Assembly (NCBI GenBank): GCA_026387775.1
Contig: JAPLLC010000017.1
Coordinates: 1,747 to 38,278, forward strand
DNA: 36,532 nucleotides
Direction: 5' to 3'
From: Candidatus Methylomirabilota bacterium
GTDB taxonomy: Bacteria > Methylomirabilota > Methylomirabilia > Methylomirabilales > 2-02-FULL-66-22
Of the stretch, positions 17,060 to 24,340 are shown one piece after another. A model generated the notes under the pieces. It saw only the letters and a program-made list of their open reading frames with translations, ran no database searches and was not told where the DNA came from. Positions within the stretch are counted from its first letter, which is position 1. Every line of letters starts with the position of its first letter. Made by a program: the position numbers and the translations under genes.

Positions 17060-18619
17060 ATGCCGCACCGAACCATCGAGGAGTTGATCGCGCAGCTGGA
17101 GGAGAAGCGCCGCGCCGTGCTGGCAGGCGGGGGCACGGAGCGCATCCGCAAGCAGCACGAGTCGGGGAAGCTCTCGGCCCGGGAGCGCCTGGAGCGGCTG
17201 TTCGATCCGGGCACGTTCGTCGAGCTGGACATGTTCGTCGAGCACCGCTGCACGAACTTCGAGATGGAGAAGACCGCGGCGCCCGGCGACGGCGTGATCA
17301 CCGGCTTCGGGCAGGTCAACGGCCGGCTCGCCTACGCCTTCGCCCAGGACTTCACCGTCGTCGGGGGCTCGCTGGGCGAGATGCACGCCCAGAAGATCGT
17401 GAAGCTCCAGGATCTGGCCATGAAGATGGGGGCGCCGATCGTCGGCATCAACGACTCGGGTGGCGCCCGGATCCAGGAGGGGGTGGACTCGCTCTACGGT
17501 TACGGCTCGATCTTCTACCGGAACACGCTGGCCTCGGGCGTCATCCCGCAGATCTCCGTGCTGGTGGGGCCGAGTGCGGGGGGGGCCGTGTACTCGCCGG
17601 CGCTGACCGACTTCGTGTTCATGGCCAAGGGCATCGCCAAGATGTTCATCACCGGGCCCGACGTCATCAAGGCGGCCATCGGGGAGGAGATCTCGGCCGA
17701 GGAGCTGGGGGGCGCCATGGCCCACAGCCAGCGCTCGGGCAACGCCCATTTCGCCTGCGACACCGAGGAGGAGCTGTTCGCCACGCTGCGCACCCTGCTC
17801 TCCTTTCTGCCCCAGAACAACCTGGAGGACCCGCCCCGGACCGAGGCCGGCGGCGACCCGCGGCGGACGGACGAGTTGCTGACTGGGCTGGTGCCGACGA
17901 TCCCCAGCAAGCCGTACGAGATGCGGGATCTCATCGTGCGGGTGGTGGACGGGGGGGATTTCCTGGAGGTGCATCGGCACTTCGCCCAGAACATCGTGGT
18001 CGGGTTCGCTCGGCTGAACGGCCAGTCCATCGGCATCGTGGCCAACCAGCCGCGGGTCATGGCCGGCTGCCTGGACATCAACGCCTCGGACAAGGCGGCC
18101 CGGTTCGTCCGCTTCTGCGACGCGTTCAACATCCCGCTCCTGACCCTGGTGGACGTGCCGGGCTACCTGCCCGGCTCGGACCAGGAGTTCGGGGGGATCA
18201 TTCGCCACGGGGCCAAGATGCTCTTCGCCTACTCCGAGGCGACCGTGCCCAAGGTGACGCTGATCGTGCGCAAGTCTTACGGCGGGGCCTACCTGGCCAT
18301 GTGCGCGCGGCACCTGGGGGCGGATGTGGTGATTGCCTGGCCCCAGGCGGAGATCGCCGTGATGGGTCCCGAGGGGGCGGCCAACATCATCTTCCGCAAG
18401 GAGATCAAGGAGGCCGAGGATCCGGAGGCCAAGCGGCGGGAGAAGATCGACGAGTACCGTCAGAACTTCTCCAACCCGTACCAGGCGGCGAAGCGGGGAT
18501 TCGTGGATCTGGTCATCCAGCCGAAGGATACGCGCCCCACGCTGATCACCGCCTTTGCGATGACGGCGACCAAGCGCGAGCAGCGCCCGCGCAAGAAGCA
18601 CGGGAACATCCCGCTCTGA
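17060..18619 (+). CDS. Acyl-CoA carboxyltransferase subunit (PccB/MmdA family)
   Basis: This 519-residue carboxyltransferase moves CO2 between biotin and an acyl-CoA. The two crotonase-like halves are intact. The N-half has GGSLGEMHAQKIVKL, NDSGGARIQEG and GPSAGGAVYSPALTDF. The C-half has DVPGYLPGSDQEFGGIIRHG, KVTLIVRKSYGGAYLAM and IAVMGPEGAANIIF. Length and order match propionyl-CoA carboxylase beta and methylmalonyl-CoA decarboxylase alpha subunits. AGGAGG lies 9 bases before the ATG. The next gene, 31 bp on, supplies an OadG-like segment and a biotin carrier, which favours the sodium-pump decarboxylase group. Neither a membrane beta subunit nor a biotin carboxylase is nearby, so direction and partners stay open. 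Confidence 0.92.
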   Translation: MPHRTIEELIAQLEEKRRAVLAGGGTERIRKQHESGKLSARERLERLFDPGTFVELDMFVEHRCTNFEMEKTAAPGDGVITGFGQVNGRLAYAFAQDFTVVGGSLGEMHAQKIVKLQDLAMKMGAPIVGINDSGGARIQEGVDSLYGYGSIFYRNTLASGVIPQISVLVGPSAGGAVYSPALTDFVFMAKGIAKMFITGPDVIKAAIGEEISAEELGGAMAHSQRSGNAHFACDTEEELFATLRTLLSFLPQNNLEDPPRTEAGGDPRRTDELLTGLVPTIPSKPYEMRDLIVRVVDGGDFLEVHRHFAQNIVVGFARLNGQSIGIVANQPRVMAGCLDINASDKAARFVRFCDAFNIPLLTLVDVPGYLPGSDQEFGGIIRHGAKMLFAYSEATVPKVTLIVRKSYGGAYLAMCARHLGADVVIAWPQAEIAVMGPEGAANIIFRKEIKEAEDPEAKRREKIDEYRQNFSNPYQAAKRGFVDLVIQPKDTRPTLITAFAMTATKREQRPRKKHGNIPL

Positions 18620-18650
18620 TCCGGACGGCAACCCCCGGGAGGTGACGGAG

Positions 18651-19343
18651 ATGCTGCAGGGATTCTGGGGCGGCGCCACCTTAAGCGCTGCGAACCAGGC
18701 GGTCGTTTTCCTGGCACTGGGGGGGCTGGCGGGGCCCATCCTGGTCGTCCGAAAGTCCGCCCTGCGGGGCAAGGTGCGCGAGGCCGCCGTGGCGGCCGCC
18801 GTCCACGCCGCCGCCGCGCCGGGGACGCTCAGGGTCGTGGGGATCACCCGCCTCGGCGTAGAGAGCGCCTGGCGAGCCGCGGGCCGGCTGGAAGCCCTGG
18901 GGATGGAATTCGAACACGGACAGCAATGGCGCACTGAGCCGGTCCGGGAGGCAGGCATGAAGAGTTATCGGGTCACGGTTGACGGGCAGGCATTCGAGGT
19001 GACGGTCGAGGAACTCAGGGGGCTGGAGGCGCCGCCGCAGCGAATCGCCCCACCGCCGGTCCCCGCGCCCCTTGCTCCCCCCTCGCCCCCCAGGTCCGCC
19101 GCCCAGGCGGGGAGGGCGCCGGCGATGGGAGAGCGCTCGATCCCGGCTCCGCTGCCCGGGAAGATCCTGGCCGTCAACGTGGTGCCGGGCGACACGGTGA
19201 CGGAGGGCGCGGTGCTCTTGATCCTGGAAGCCATGAAGATGGAGAACGACATCCTGGCGCCGACGGGAGGCACCGTCAAGGCCGTGAAGGTCCAGAACGG
19301 CGACACCGTGAAGACGGGCGATCTCCTGGTGGTTCTCGAATAG
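18651..19343 (+). CDS. OadG-like membrane segment fused to a biotin carboxyl carrier protein
   Basis: Of 230 residues, the first hundred look like an OadG/decarboxylase gamma subunit: one membrane helix (AVVFLALGGLAGPILVV), then VREAAVAAAVHAAAAPG and SAWRAAGR. From residue 103 (MKSYRVTVDGQAFEVTVEEL) a standard biotin carrier begins. It has a Pro/Ala-rich linker and a biotinyl domain with EAMKMEN, the biotin lysine being K196. The ATG at 18651 follows GGGAGGTGA. A second in-frame ATG at 18957, exactly where a stand-alone carrier would start, is preceded by GGGAGG, so a free 128-residue carrier may also be made. The gene works with the carboxyltransferase upstream; the fusion would hold the carrier at the membrane. 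Confidence 0.85.
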   Translation: MLQGFWGGATLSAANQAVVFLALGGLAGPILVVRKSALRGKVREAAVAAAVHAAAAPGTLRVVGITRLGVESAWRAAGRLEALGMEFEHGQQWRTEPVREAGMKSYRVTVDGQAFEVTVEELRGLEAPPQRIAPPPVPAPLAPPSPPRSAAQAGRAPAMGERSIPAPLPGKILAVNVVPGDTVTEGAVLLILEAMKMENDILAPTGGTVKAVKVQNGDTVKTGDLLVVLE

Positions 19344-19360
19344 ACCCAGCGGATTTCCGC

Positions 19361-19435
19361 AAGGAGGTTTCGCGGATGGGAATCTTCATCAATCGTGGAG
19401 TGCTTCCCGCTCGCTCCGCTCCCACTGCTGTCTGA
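19361..19435 (+). other. Aborted reading frame with a perfect ribosome binding site after the BCCP gene
   Basis: AAGGAGG (19361-19367) is followed 8 bases later by ATG (19376), but the frame stops after 19 codons (MGIFINRGVLP... to TGA at 19433-19435). It overlaps the convergent isomerase gene. In sodium-pump decarboxylase operons a membrane beta subunit gene could be expected here, so this may be the stump of a truncated third gene. That identity is inferred from position only. Confidence 0.35.
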
Positions 19436-20231
19436 CGAACCGCGCAGCCTTCTCGACCCCGTCACGCCCCTGGAATGACGCCTCCTCGATGCAGATCCAG
19501 TTGCTCCAGCCGGCCTGGACCAGCCGGCGGAAGATCGCCTCGAAGGGGGCCAGCCCCGTCCCGAGCAGCACCGGCTTCAATGCGCCGTGCTCGCTCGTGT
19601 CCGCCGCATGGATGCTGACCAGACGGTCGAGGCACTCTCCAAGGAGATCGACCGGGTTCCCGCTGAAGGCCGTGGCATTCGCCGTGTCGAAGTTGATCCC
19701 GAGACCGACCCCGGCCGTGGCCCTGGCGATGGCCAGGAAGATGTCCGGGGGCTGAGAGAAGTCGGTGTACCGCCACGCCCCGGGTTTCGCGTGGTTCTCG
19801 TACACCAGACGCACTTCCGATGCCCGCCGGCTGTCCGCCAGTCTCGTCAGACCCTCCGTCGCCCAGCGGATCCCGTCTTCCCGACTCGTCTCCGGATGCG
19901 CCTGTCCGGCTGTCACTCGCACCATCTCGGCCCCCATCCCGGCCGCGACATCCACCACCTCCTGCGCCAGCGCCAGCTCCCGGTCGCGTTGGGCCGCATC
20001 CGGATGGGTGAAATCCGGATAGCTGGTCAGCATGGCCACCCGCATTCCCGCCGCCTCGACCTGCTTCCGCAGCGCCAGCACCGCCGCGCGGGATCGGTCG
20101 GGCACGAACAGGATGCTGAGATCGATGGCGTCCAGTCCGAGATCTCTCCCCATCCGAGCCCACTCCGCGACGGTCATGGAGCCCCCGATGATATCCGTGA
20201 AGAAGGATACCGGGAGGCAACTGAGTTTCAC
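19389..20231 (-). CDS. Sugar phosphate isomerase/epimerase family TIM-barrel protein
   Basis: This 280-residue protein belongs to the AP-endonuclease-2-like xylose-isomerase-type TIM barrels. These act as isomerases, epimerases or dehydratases on sugars and keto-acids using a divalent metal. Candidate metal ligands fall in order: Glu and His in YENHAKPG, Asp in INFDTANATA, His in SIHAADTS and Glu in ICIEEASFQG. The GTG start at 20231 is chosen because GGAGGAGA lies 6 bases upstream; the longer frame has no such signal. It follows the aminotransferase on the same strand after 100 bp containing a strong hairpin. The substrate is unknown. Confidence 0.85.
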   Translation of the reverse strand: MKLSCLPVSFFTDIIGGSMTVAEWARMGRDLGLDAIDLSILFVPDRSRAAVLALRKQVEAAGMRVAMLTSYPDFTHPDAAQRDRELALAQEVVDVAAGMGAEMVRVTAGQAHPETSREDGIRWATEGLTRLADSRRASEVRLVYENHAKPGAWRYTDFSQPPDIFLAIARATAGVGLGINFDTANATAFSGNPVDLLGECLDRLVSIHAADTSEHGALKPVLLGTGLAPFEAIFRRLVQAGWSNWICIEEASFQGRDGVEKAARFVRQQWERSEREALHD

Positions 20232-20266
20232 GATGTCTCCTCCAGGGTCGGCCGGCGTTCGCTGCT

Positions 20267-20297
20267 CACGCGCCACGGCGAGAGGCCATGGCGCGTG
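20267..20297 (-). terminator. Hairpin between aminotransferase and isomerase genes
   Basis: CACGCGCCACGGC (20267-20279) pairs with GCCATGGCGCGTG (20285-20297) with one mismatch around a GAGAG loop. No T-run follows on either strand. It could attenuate transcription from the aminotransferase gene into the isomerase gene, or mark an mRNA processing point. Confidence 0.45.
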
Positions 20298-20331
20298 CCC
20301 CCATCTCTTCCTGTCCGTCCGTCGGAAGCCC

Positions 20332-21687
20332 TCACAGCGTCCGCAGCACCTCCCGGATGCTCTGTTCCAGGATGGCCATCATCTGGTCGATGTCGGCCTC
20401 GCTCACGATGAGCGGGGGGCCGAAGGCGATCCAGTGGGGGTCGTAGCGGATCAGCAGGCCGTTCGCGAGCGCCTGCTTGCCGATGCGGAGGCCGAGCTTC
20501 ACCTCGGGGGCGAAGGGCTTCTTGGTCGCCGGGTCCTCCACCAGCTCGACACCGATCATCAGCCCCTTGCCCCGGATGTCGCCGATGATCCCGAGGGGGC
20601 GGAGCGCCTCCAGCTTCTGGACGAGATACGCCCCCACGCGCCGCGCGTTCTCGGGGAGGCGGCGCTCCACGATCTCCCGGATGCTGGCGAGGCCGGCGGC
20701 GCAGGAGACGGGGTTCCCCGCAAAGGTGTGGCCGTGGGCGAACTCCGTCCCCGGCGGTCCCCAGAAGGCCTGCGCGATGGGCTCCCGCACCAGGGCCGCC
20801 GCCAGGGGGGCGTAGCCGCTGCTCATCCCCTTGCCGCAGCAGAGGATGTCGGGCACCACCTCGAAGGTGTTGGCCGCGAAGAGGCTGCCGGTCCGGCCGA
20901 AGCCCGTGATGACCTCGTCAAAGACGAGGAGGATGTTGTATTCGTCGCAGAGCTGTCGCAGGATCTTCAGATACTCCGGGGGCGGGGTGATGATCCCGCC
21001 CGTGTTGCTGATCGGCTCCACGATCAGGGCGGCGATGGACCGCGGGTCCTCCCACTCGATGGTGGTGCGGATCGTCCGCGCGCAGAAGACCTGACAGTCC
21101 GGGTAGGTCTTCTCATACGGGCACCGGTAGCAGTAGGGGGGATAGGTGTGGAAGAAGCCGACCGAGGTCGGCTCGTAGAGGGTCTTCCGGTAGCCCACCC
21201 CGCCGGCGCTCATGGCGTTGCCCGTGGCCCCGTGGTAGCTCAGGTAGCGGGAGAGGATCTTGTACTTGCCGGGGTTCCCCGTCTGGCGGTGGTACTGCCG
21301 GACCAGCTTGAAGGTGGCTTCGTTGGCCTCGGAGCCGCTGTCGACCAGCCGGGCGGTGGACAGGTCCCCGGGCGCGATCTCCGCCAGGAGGGTCGCCAGC
21401 TCCACCGCGCGGGGATTCGTGCCGTGCATGGGGGGATTGAAGGGGAGGGTCTCGAGCTGTTTCCGCACCGCCTCGAGGACCCGGGGGTTCCCGTAGCCGA
21501 CGTTGACCGCGAAGATCCCCGCCAGGCCGTCCAGGTACTCCTTGCCGTGGATATCCCAGAAGCGGATGCCATCGGCTCGCGCCACCAGGAACGGCTCCTT
21601 CACGAACTCCGCCATCTGGCGGAAGTCCAGCATGATGTGGCGGAGGTAGGGCTCGGTGGCATACTTCGCGTCTGTCTGGTCCGGCAT
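20332..21687 (-). CDS. Class III pyridoxal-phosphate aminotransferase
   Basis: This 451-residue fold-type I omega-aminotransferase transfers an amino group from an amine or omega-amino acid to a keto-acid. Marks are GSEANEATFKLVRQY (phosphate-cup region), SYHGATGNAMSAGG, the cofactor Asp in LLVFDEVITGFGRTG and the Schiff-base Lys in CCGKGMSSGYAPLAAAL. EFAHGHTFAGNPVSCAAGLA closes the active site. An unusual cysteine-rich insert (PPYCYRCPYEKTYPDCQVFC, four Cys) lies after the SYHGATG block and could bind a metal. AAAGGAGAAGAG precedes the ATG at 21687. The substrate cannot be fixed from sequence. It is in line with the isomerase gene downstream. Confidence 0.92.
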   Translation of the reverse strand: MPDQTDAKYATEPYLRHIMLDFRQMAEFVKEPFLVARADGIRFWDIHGKEYLDGLAGIFAVNVGYGNPRVLEAVRKQLETLPFNPPMHGTNPRAVELATLLAEIAPGDLSTARLVDSGSEANEATFKLVRQYHRQTGNPGKYKILSRYLSYHGATGNAMSAGGVGYRKTLYEPTSVGFFHTYPPYCYRCPYEKTYPDCQVFCARTIRTTIEWEDPRSIAALIVEPISNTGGIITPPPEYLKILRQLCDEYNILLVFDEVITGFGRTGSLFAANTFEVVPDILCCGKGMSSGYAPLAAALVREPIAQAFWGPPGTEFAHGHTFAGNPVSCAAGLASIREIVERRLPENARRVGAYLVQKLEALRPLGIIGDIRGKGLMIGVELVEDPATKKPFAPEVKLGLRIGKQALANGLLIRYDPHWIAFGPPLIVSEADIDQMMAILEQSIREVLRTL

Positions 21688-21793
21688 GATCTCTTCTCCT
21701 TTGTGGTTCCGTTCGGTGAGATGCCGTGTGTTCTTGATCCGCGTGATGCCGACAGGGCAGACCCCCCCGAGGGCGACTACTCGGGCGTGGCGC

Positions 21794-21810
21794 CCCGGCG
21801 GCGCGCCGGG
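21794..21810 (-). terminator. GC-rich hairpin after the mscL stop
   Basis: CCCGGCG and CGCCGGG flank a GCG loop, starting 14 bases downstream of the mscL stop codon on the minus strand. There is no T-tract, so it is a weak candidate terminator. Confidence 0.4.
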
Positions 21811-21824
21811 CAAGTCGGCACGAC

Positions 21825-22241
21825 TCAGCGCGATTTCAGGAGGTCGCGGATCTCGCCCAGCAGCTCCTGGTCCTTGGTGAGGGGCGGCGGGGGCGGGGGA
21901 GCGATCGCATCCTCCTCCTTCAGCTTCATGATCCAGCCGAGGAACTTCACGATGAAGAAGAAGACCGCCGCGGCGACGAGCAGGAAGTTAACGACCTCGC
22001 CGAGGAACAGACCGTAGGGGATCTCCTTGCCGGCGAGGATAAGCTTCCAGCCCAGGTAGCCCTGCTGGCCAGGCAGGATGACGGCGATCACCGGCATGAT
22101 GATGTGCTTGACCAGCGAGTCCACGATCTTGCCGAAGGCCCCGCCGATGATCACGCCCACGGCCAGCTCGACCACGTTCCCCTTGAACGCGAACGTCTTG
22201 AACTCCTCGAGCAGGGGCAGCGCCTTCTTGATCGGATCCAT
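21825..22241 (-). CDS. mscL: Large-conductance mechanosensitive channel MscL
   Basis: This 138-residue inner-membrane channel opens under membrane tension to release solutes during osmotic downshock. The conserved N-terminal helix and first membrane segment are clear (EEFKTFAFKGNVVELAVGVIIGGAFGKIVDSLVKHIIMPVI). The second segment is GEVVNFLLVAAAVFFFIVKFLGWIM, and a Pro-rich linker leads to the C-terminal helix (KDQELLGEIRDLLKSR). The ATG at 22241 follows GGAGGAGG. Length and motifs are normal. It is the last gene of the conventional chromosomal part before the cassette-like region. Confidence 0.97.
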   Translation of the reverse strand: MDPIKKALPLLEEFKTFAFKGNVVELAVGVIIGGAFGKIVDSLVKHIIMPVIAVILPGQQGYLGWKLILAGKEIPYGLFLGEVVNFLLVAAAVFFFIVKFLGWIMKLKEEDAIAPPPPPPLTKDQELLGEIRDLLKSR

Positions 22242-22481
22242 GGCTCCTCCTCCTCTTGGGTGGCGGTCGGCCCCGGTCCGGCCTGCGCCGCATCGGGCAG
22301 GATCCCGGTCTCGCAACCGGGATCGAAACGGTCTGGAGCAACCGGCAAACCATACCCCGAAGGGGCAATCCCGTCAACCCGCCTGCCGTGCGGCGGCCGA
22401 CCGCACTTGGCCCTGAACGGTTGTGTGCCGTCTCGACGAGAAAGTTGCCGAACTCCGTCGTCTCCGTTGAGTACCCGTTCT

Positions 22482-23114
22482 CTAAGCCCGACGGCAGACC
22501 TCCTGAAAGCTGCGCAGGTGGCTAAGGTAGCGGTCTATGTTCCCCGGGCTGAGATCGTCGGCGGAGATGCCTTTCATTGACGCCACGATCGCGCCATGGT
22601 CGCCTTTGAGCTGGATGAACCCCGCACCGAAGAGCGCAACGAGGGCGTGCTGCGTTTCCGGCGCCGAGAAGCAGGAGGCTGCCTCCGCAGGGCGATTGGT
22701 CCGCAGCCGCAGGCTCTGGTCTAACTGGGGGACGGTGAACTCGGCGTCTTTGAGACTGCCCAGGGATATGGTCCGCCAGAGCATGCCGGTCCTCGGCTCA
22801 ATATGGAAGCGGAAGCCGGGGTCCGCATCCCTCTGCAAGAACAGCAAACCCGCGGGAGGCCTCAAGGCCGAGAGAAGGCTGCCCCACGCCATCTTATCAT
22901 CCGGCACGATCCAGGCCCTCTCCTGCACTCCATCATGATCGCGCCTCATCTGTGACCTCCCTAGCCTGAACACCGCTCTCCCGCCCAGCCCCTCAGCCAG
23001 CATCTTGGCGGTCTTGTAGCGACTGTATTCAAATGCGAAATAGTAGGCAACAAAGAGCAACATGAAAGCGATGGGGAGGAGCAACATGATCGCGAAAGAA
23101 AGGTCGATGTGCAT
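22482..23114 (-). CDS. Uncharacterised single-pass membrane protein
   Basis: I do not recognise this 210-residue protein. It has one N-terminal hydrophobic helix (FAIMLLLPIAFMLLFVAYYFAFEY), then a soluble domain with alternating strands (GRAVFRLGRSQMRRD, FRFHIEPRTGMLWRTISLG). It would be anchored with most of its mass on one side of the membrane. The gene lies at the left margin of the small-gene array, on the same strand as the array, with intergenic gaps that hold no clear attC. It may be the oldest cassette or ordinary chromosomal sequence. Confidence 0.7.
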   Translation of the reverse strand: MHIDLSFAIMLLLPIAFMLLFVAYYFAFEYSRYKTAKMLAEGLGGRAVFRLGRSQMRRDHDGVQERAWIVPDDKMAWGSLLSALRPPAGLLFLQRDADPGFRFHIEPRTGMLWRTISLGSLKDAEFTVPQLDQSLRLRTNRPAEAASCFSAPETQHALVALFGAGFIQLKGDHGAIVASMKGISADDLSPGNIDRYLSHLRSFQEVCRRA

Positions 23115-23217
23115 GCGTCCATCCTATCCCCGGAATATTGACAAAGGTATATTCGGGCATTGGCGTTGCCCGATAGTGCCGATGCGGCTCAACGCTACCT
23201 GGGTGTGTTCTGTCCGT

Positions 23218-23421
23218 TCAACGCTTTTGCTCTTTGCTCTGCTTGACAAGCGATCCACCCCGGAACAGGCAGACCGCAAAGACGATCACGCCGACCACGA
23301 CACCGGGGAAGTAGAGTGCCGTGCCCTCCAAGATGAAGAACCCATGAAGGGAGCCTAGCAGGACAATGAGTCCTGCAAGCTGTAGCAACAACCCCTTGGT
23401 CTTCAGATTTGTGTCAGCCAT
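23218..23421 (-). CDS. Small two-helix membrane protein
   Basis: This 67-residue protein has two predicted membrane segments (LLLQLAGLIVLLGSLHGFF and YFPGVVVGVIVFAVCLF) and a basic C-terminus ending KQSKEQKR. AAGGAGGAATG lies directly before the ATG, which makes the short frame credible. The function is unknown. An attC-like site begins 22 bp upstream of its start, so it probably belongs to the cassette array. Confidence 0.65.
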   Translation of the reverse strand: MADTNLKTKGLLLQLAGLIVLLGSLHGFFILEGTALYFPGVVVGVIVFAVCLFRGGSLVKQSKEQKR

Positions 23422-23443
23422 CTTTCATTCCTCCTTCGTATGT

Positions 23444-23519
23444 ACCCAACGATCTGGCATCGGCCGTGTCGCCGCGCGGGTTGTGCGCGGCGGCGTCGGC
23501 TCCATGCCGCTGGTTGGCG
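23444..23519 (-). repeat. attC-like site after the DUF4156 gene
   Basis: On the plus strand the site runs from ACCCAAC (23444-23450) to GTTGGCG (23513-23519). Read on the minus strand its R' box is a canonical GTTGGGT. The inner stem CGCCGCGC (23470-23477) pairs with GCGCGGCG (23485-23492) around GGGTTGT, and outer arms GGCAT.../...ATGCC continue it. It starts 3 bp after the DUF4156 stop. Confidence 0.7.
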
Positions 23520-23522
23520 TCA

Positions 23523-23870
23523 CTATTCAGGGCAGTCATAGACGTTCCCAGCGATGGTGACGTTCGTTTGATGGTCGCTCTCCAGCGACCCAGTGTGACC
23601 CCCTCGACTGGTAAGATTCGTCACAAGATTGCCGCCCATAGCCGCCGCTTTGTTCTTGAGATCATTTCTCGTTCCCGTCTCGAGATCCGCGTCCGAGGTA
23701 TAGTGTCCGCCGAGAAAGTCGCCCTGAGTCACAGTAGCTTCCCCCAGGAACCTGCATGCTTTCCCTGGCTCCGAAGTCGAGAGTCTCACGCGCTCCGCCC
23801 CCGGTGTAACTTGGATGGCAACACATCCCGACAGCAATAGTGCACCGACCAACAAGCTGATAGCGTTCAT
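23523..23870 (-). CDS. DUF4156-type lipoprotein
   Basis: This 115-residue protein has a lipoprotein signal (MNAISLLVGALLLSGC, lipid-anchored Cys16). It continues with the DUF4156 pattern: GAERVRLS near the start, CRFLGEATVTQGDF in the middle, then LKNKAAAMGGNLVTNL and a final VYDC. Members are small envelope lipoproteins of unknown function, in which two cysteines (here CRF and YDC) are often conserved. GGGAG precedes the ATG at 23870. An attC-like site follows its stop by 3 bp, so the gene looks like an integron cassette. Confidence 0.85.
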   Translation of the reverse strand: MNAISLLVGALLLSGCVAIQVTPGAERVRLSTSEPGKACRFLGEATVTQGDFLGGHYTSDADLETGTRNDLKNKAAAMGGNLVTNLTSRGGHTGSLESDHQTNVTIAGNVYDCPE

Positions 23871-23954
23871 TGAATCTCCCGTACTGGGCACTTCGGGCGC
23901 GGCGAGCGCGGGCTGGCCGTAGTGCTTCTGCCCACAATTACGGTGACGTATCGC

Positions 23955-24151
23955 CGGTCCCCCGGACCGCCACACCCAACCCTTCGGTTGGGTACCCGAC
24001 GCCTATCGCCTGCACCCACCCTGCGGGCGGGTACCCGATGCCGGCTCGCCCTTACCCCGGGTCGGTCCGCTCAGAGAGCGGGCCTCCGTACCGGCGGGTA
24101 CCCAGCCAGCGGCTGGGTGCGGCTCGCCGGGTACCCATCCCCGGGATGGGT
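23955..24151. repeat. Cluster of ACCC...GGGT hairpins with co-varying stems
   Basis: Four palindromes share an ACCC...GGGT frame and an adjoining GGTACC. Their stems are ACCCAACC/GGTTGGGT (24-base-scale site at 23974-23993), ACCCACCC/GGGCGGGT (24014-24032), ACCCAGCC/GGCTGGGT (24100-24118) and ACCCATCCC/GGGATGGGT (24133-24151). Inner bases differ but remain paired (the second only by a wobble in minus-strand RNA). Extra hairpins lie at 23955-23969 (CGGTCC/GGACCG), 24054-24062 and 24064-24084. It is a REP-like or structured-RNA region between the DUF4156 and hydrolase genes. Confidence 0.75.
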
Positions 24152-24234
24152 GTGGCGCGGCGTCTCGGGTCGGCCCGGGGGACCTGAACCTATAAGGTCA
24201 ACGTATACGTCATCGAGTTTGTGTCCGCGTGTAC

Positions 24235-24340
24235 TTAGGAGCCGTTACGAAATAACTTGTCCATTCATTGGAATTTCGTTACGGCTCCTTATGCCGTTTC
24301 CGGAATTTCTCCGGTCAAGTTATTCTTTGACAACGGCTTA
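24235..24340. mobile_element. Short element with terminal inverted repeats (MITE-like)
   Basis: The left end, TTAGGAGCCGTTACGAA followed by ATAACTTGTCC (24235-24262), is matched in reverse by GGTCAAGTTATTC...ACGGCTTA (24313-24340) with a 3-base gap and a few changes. A further internal inverted copy, ATTTCGTTACGGCTCCT (24273-24289), pairs with the left end with one mismatch. No coding frame is present. Its right end supplies the TAA stop of the alpha/beta hydrolase gene. Confidence 0.6.

Noticed and set aside
22447-22481. Possible attC downstream of the uncharacterised membrane gene (22482-23114)
   Set aside because: A GCCGAAC box is present, but no paired arms or proper partner box could be found. 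The left limit of the array is therefore placed at 23444.
23115-23217. attC between the small two-helix protein and the membrane protein
   Set aside because: GTTGAAC- and GTTGAGC-like strings occur but are only 36 bp apart and lack arms.
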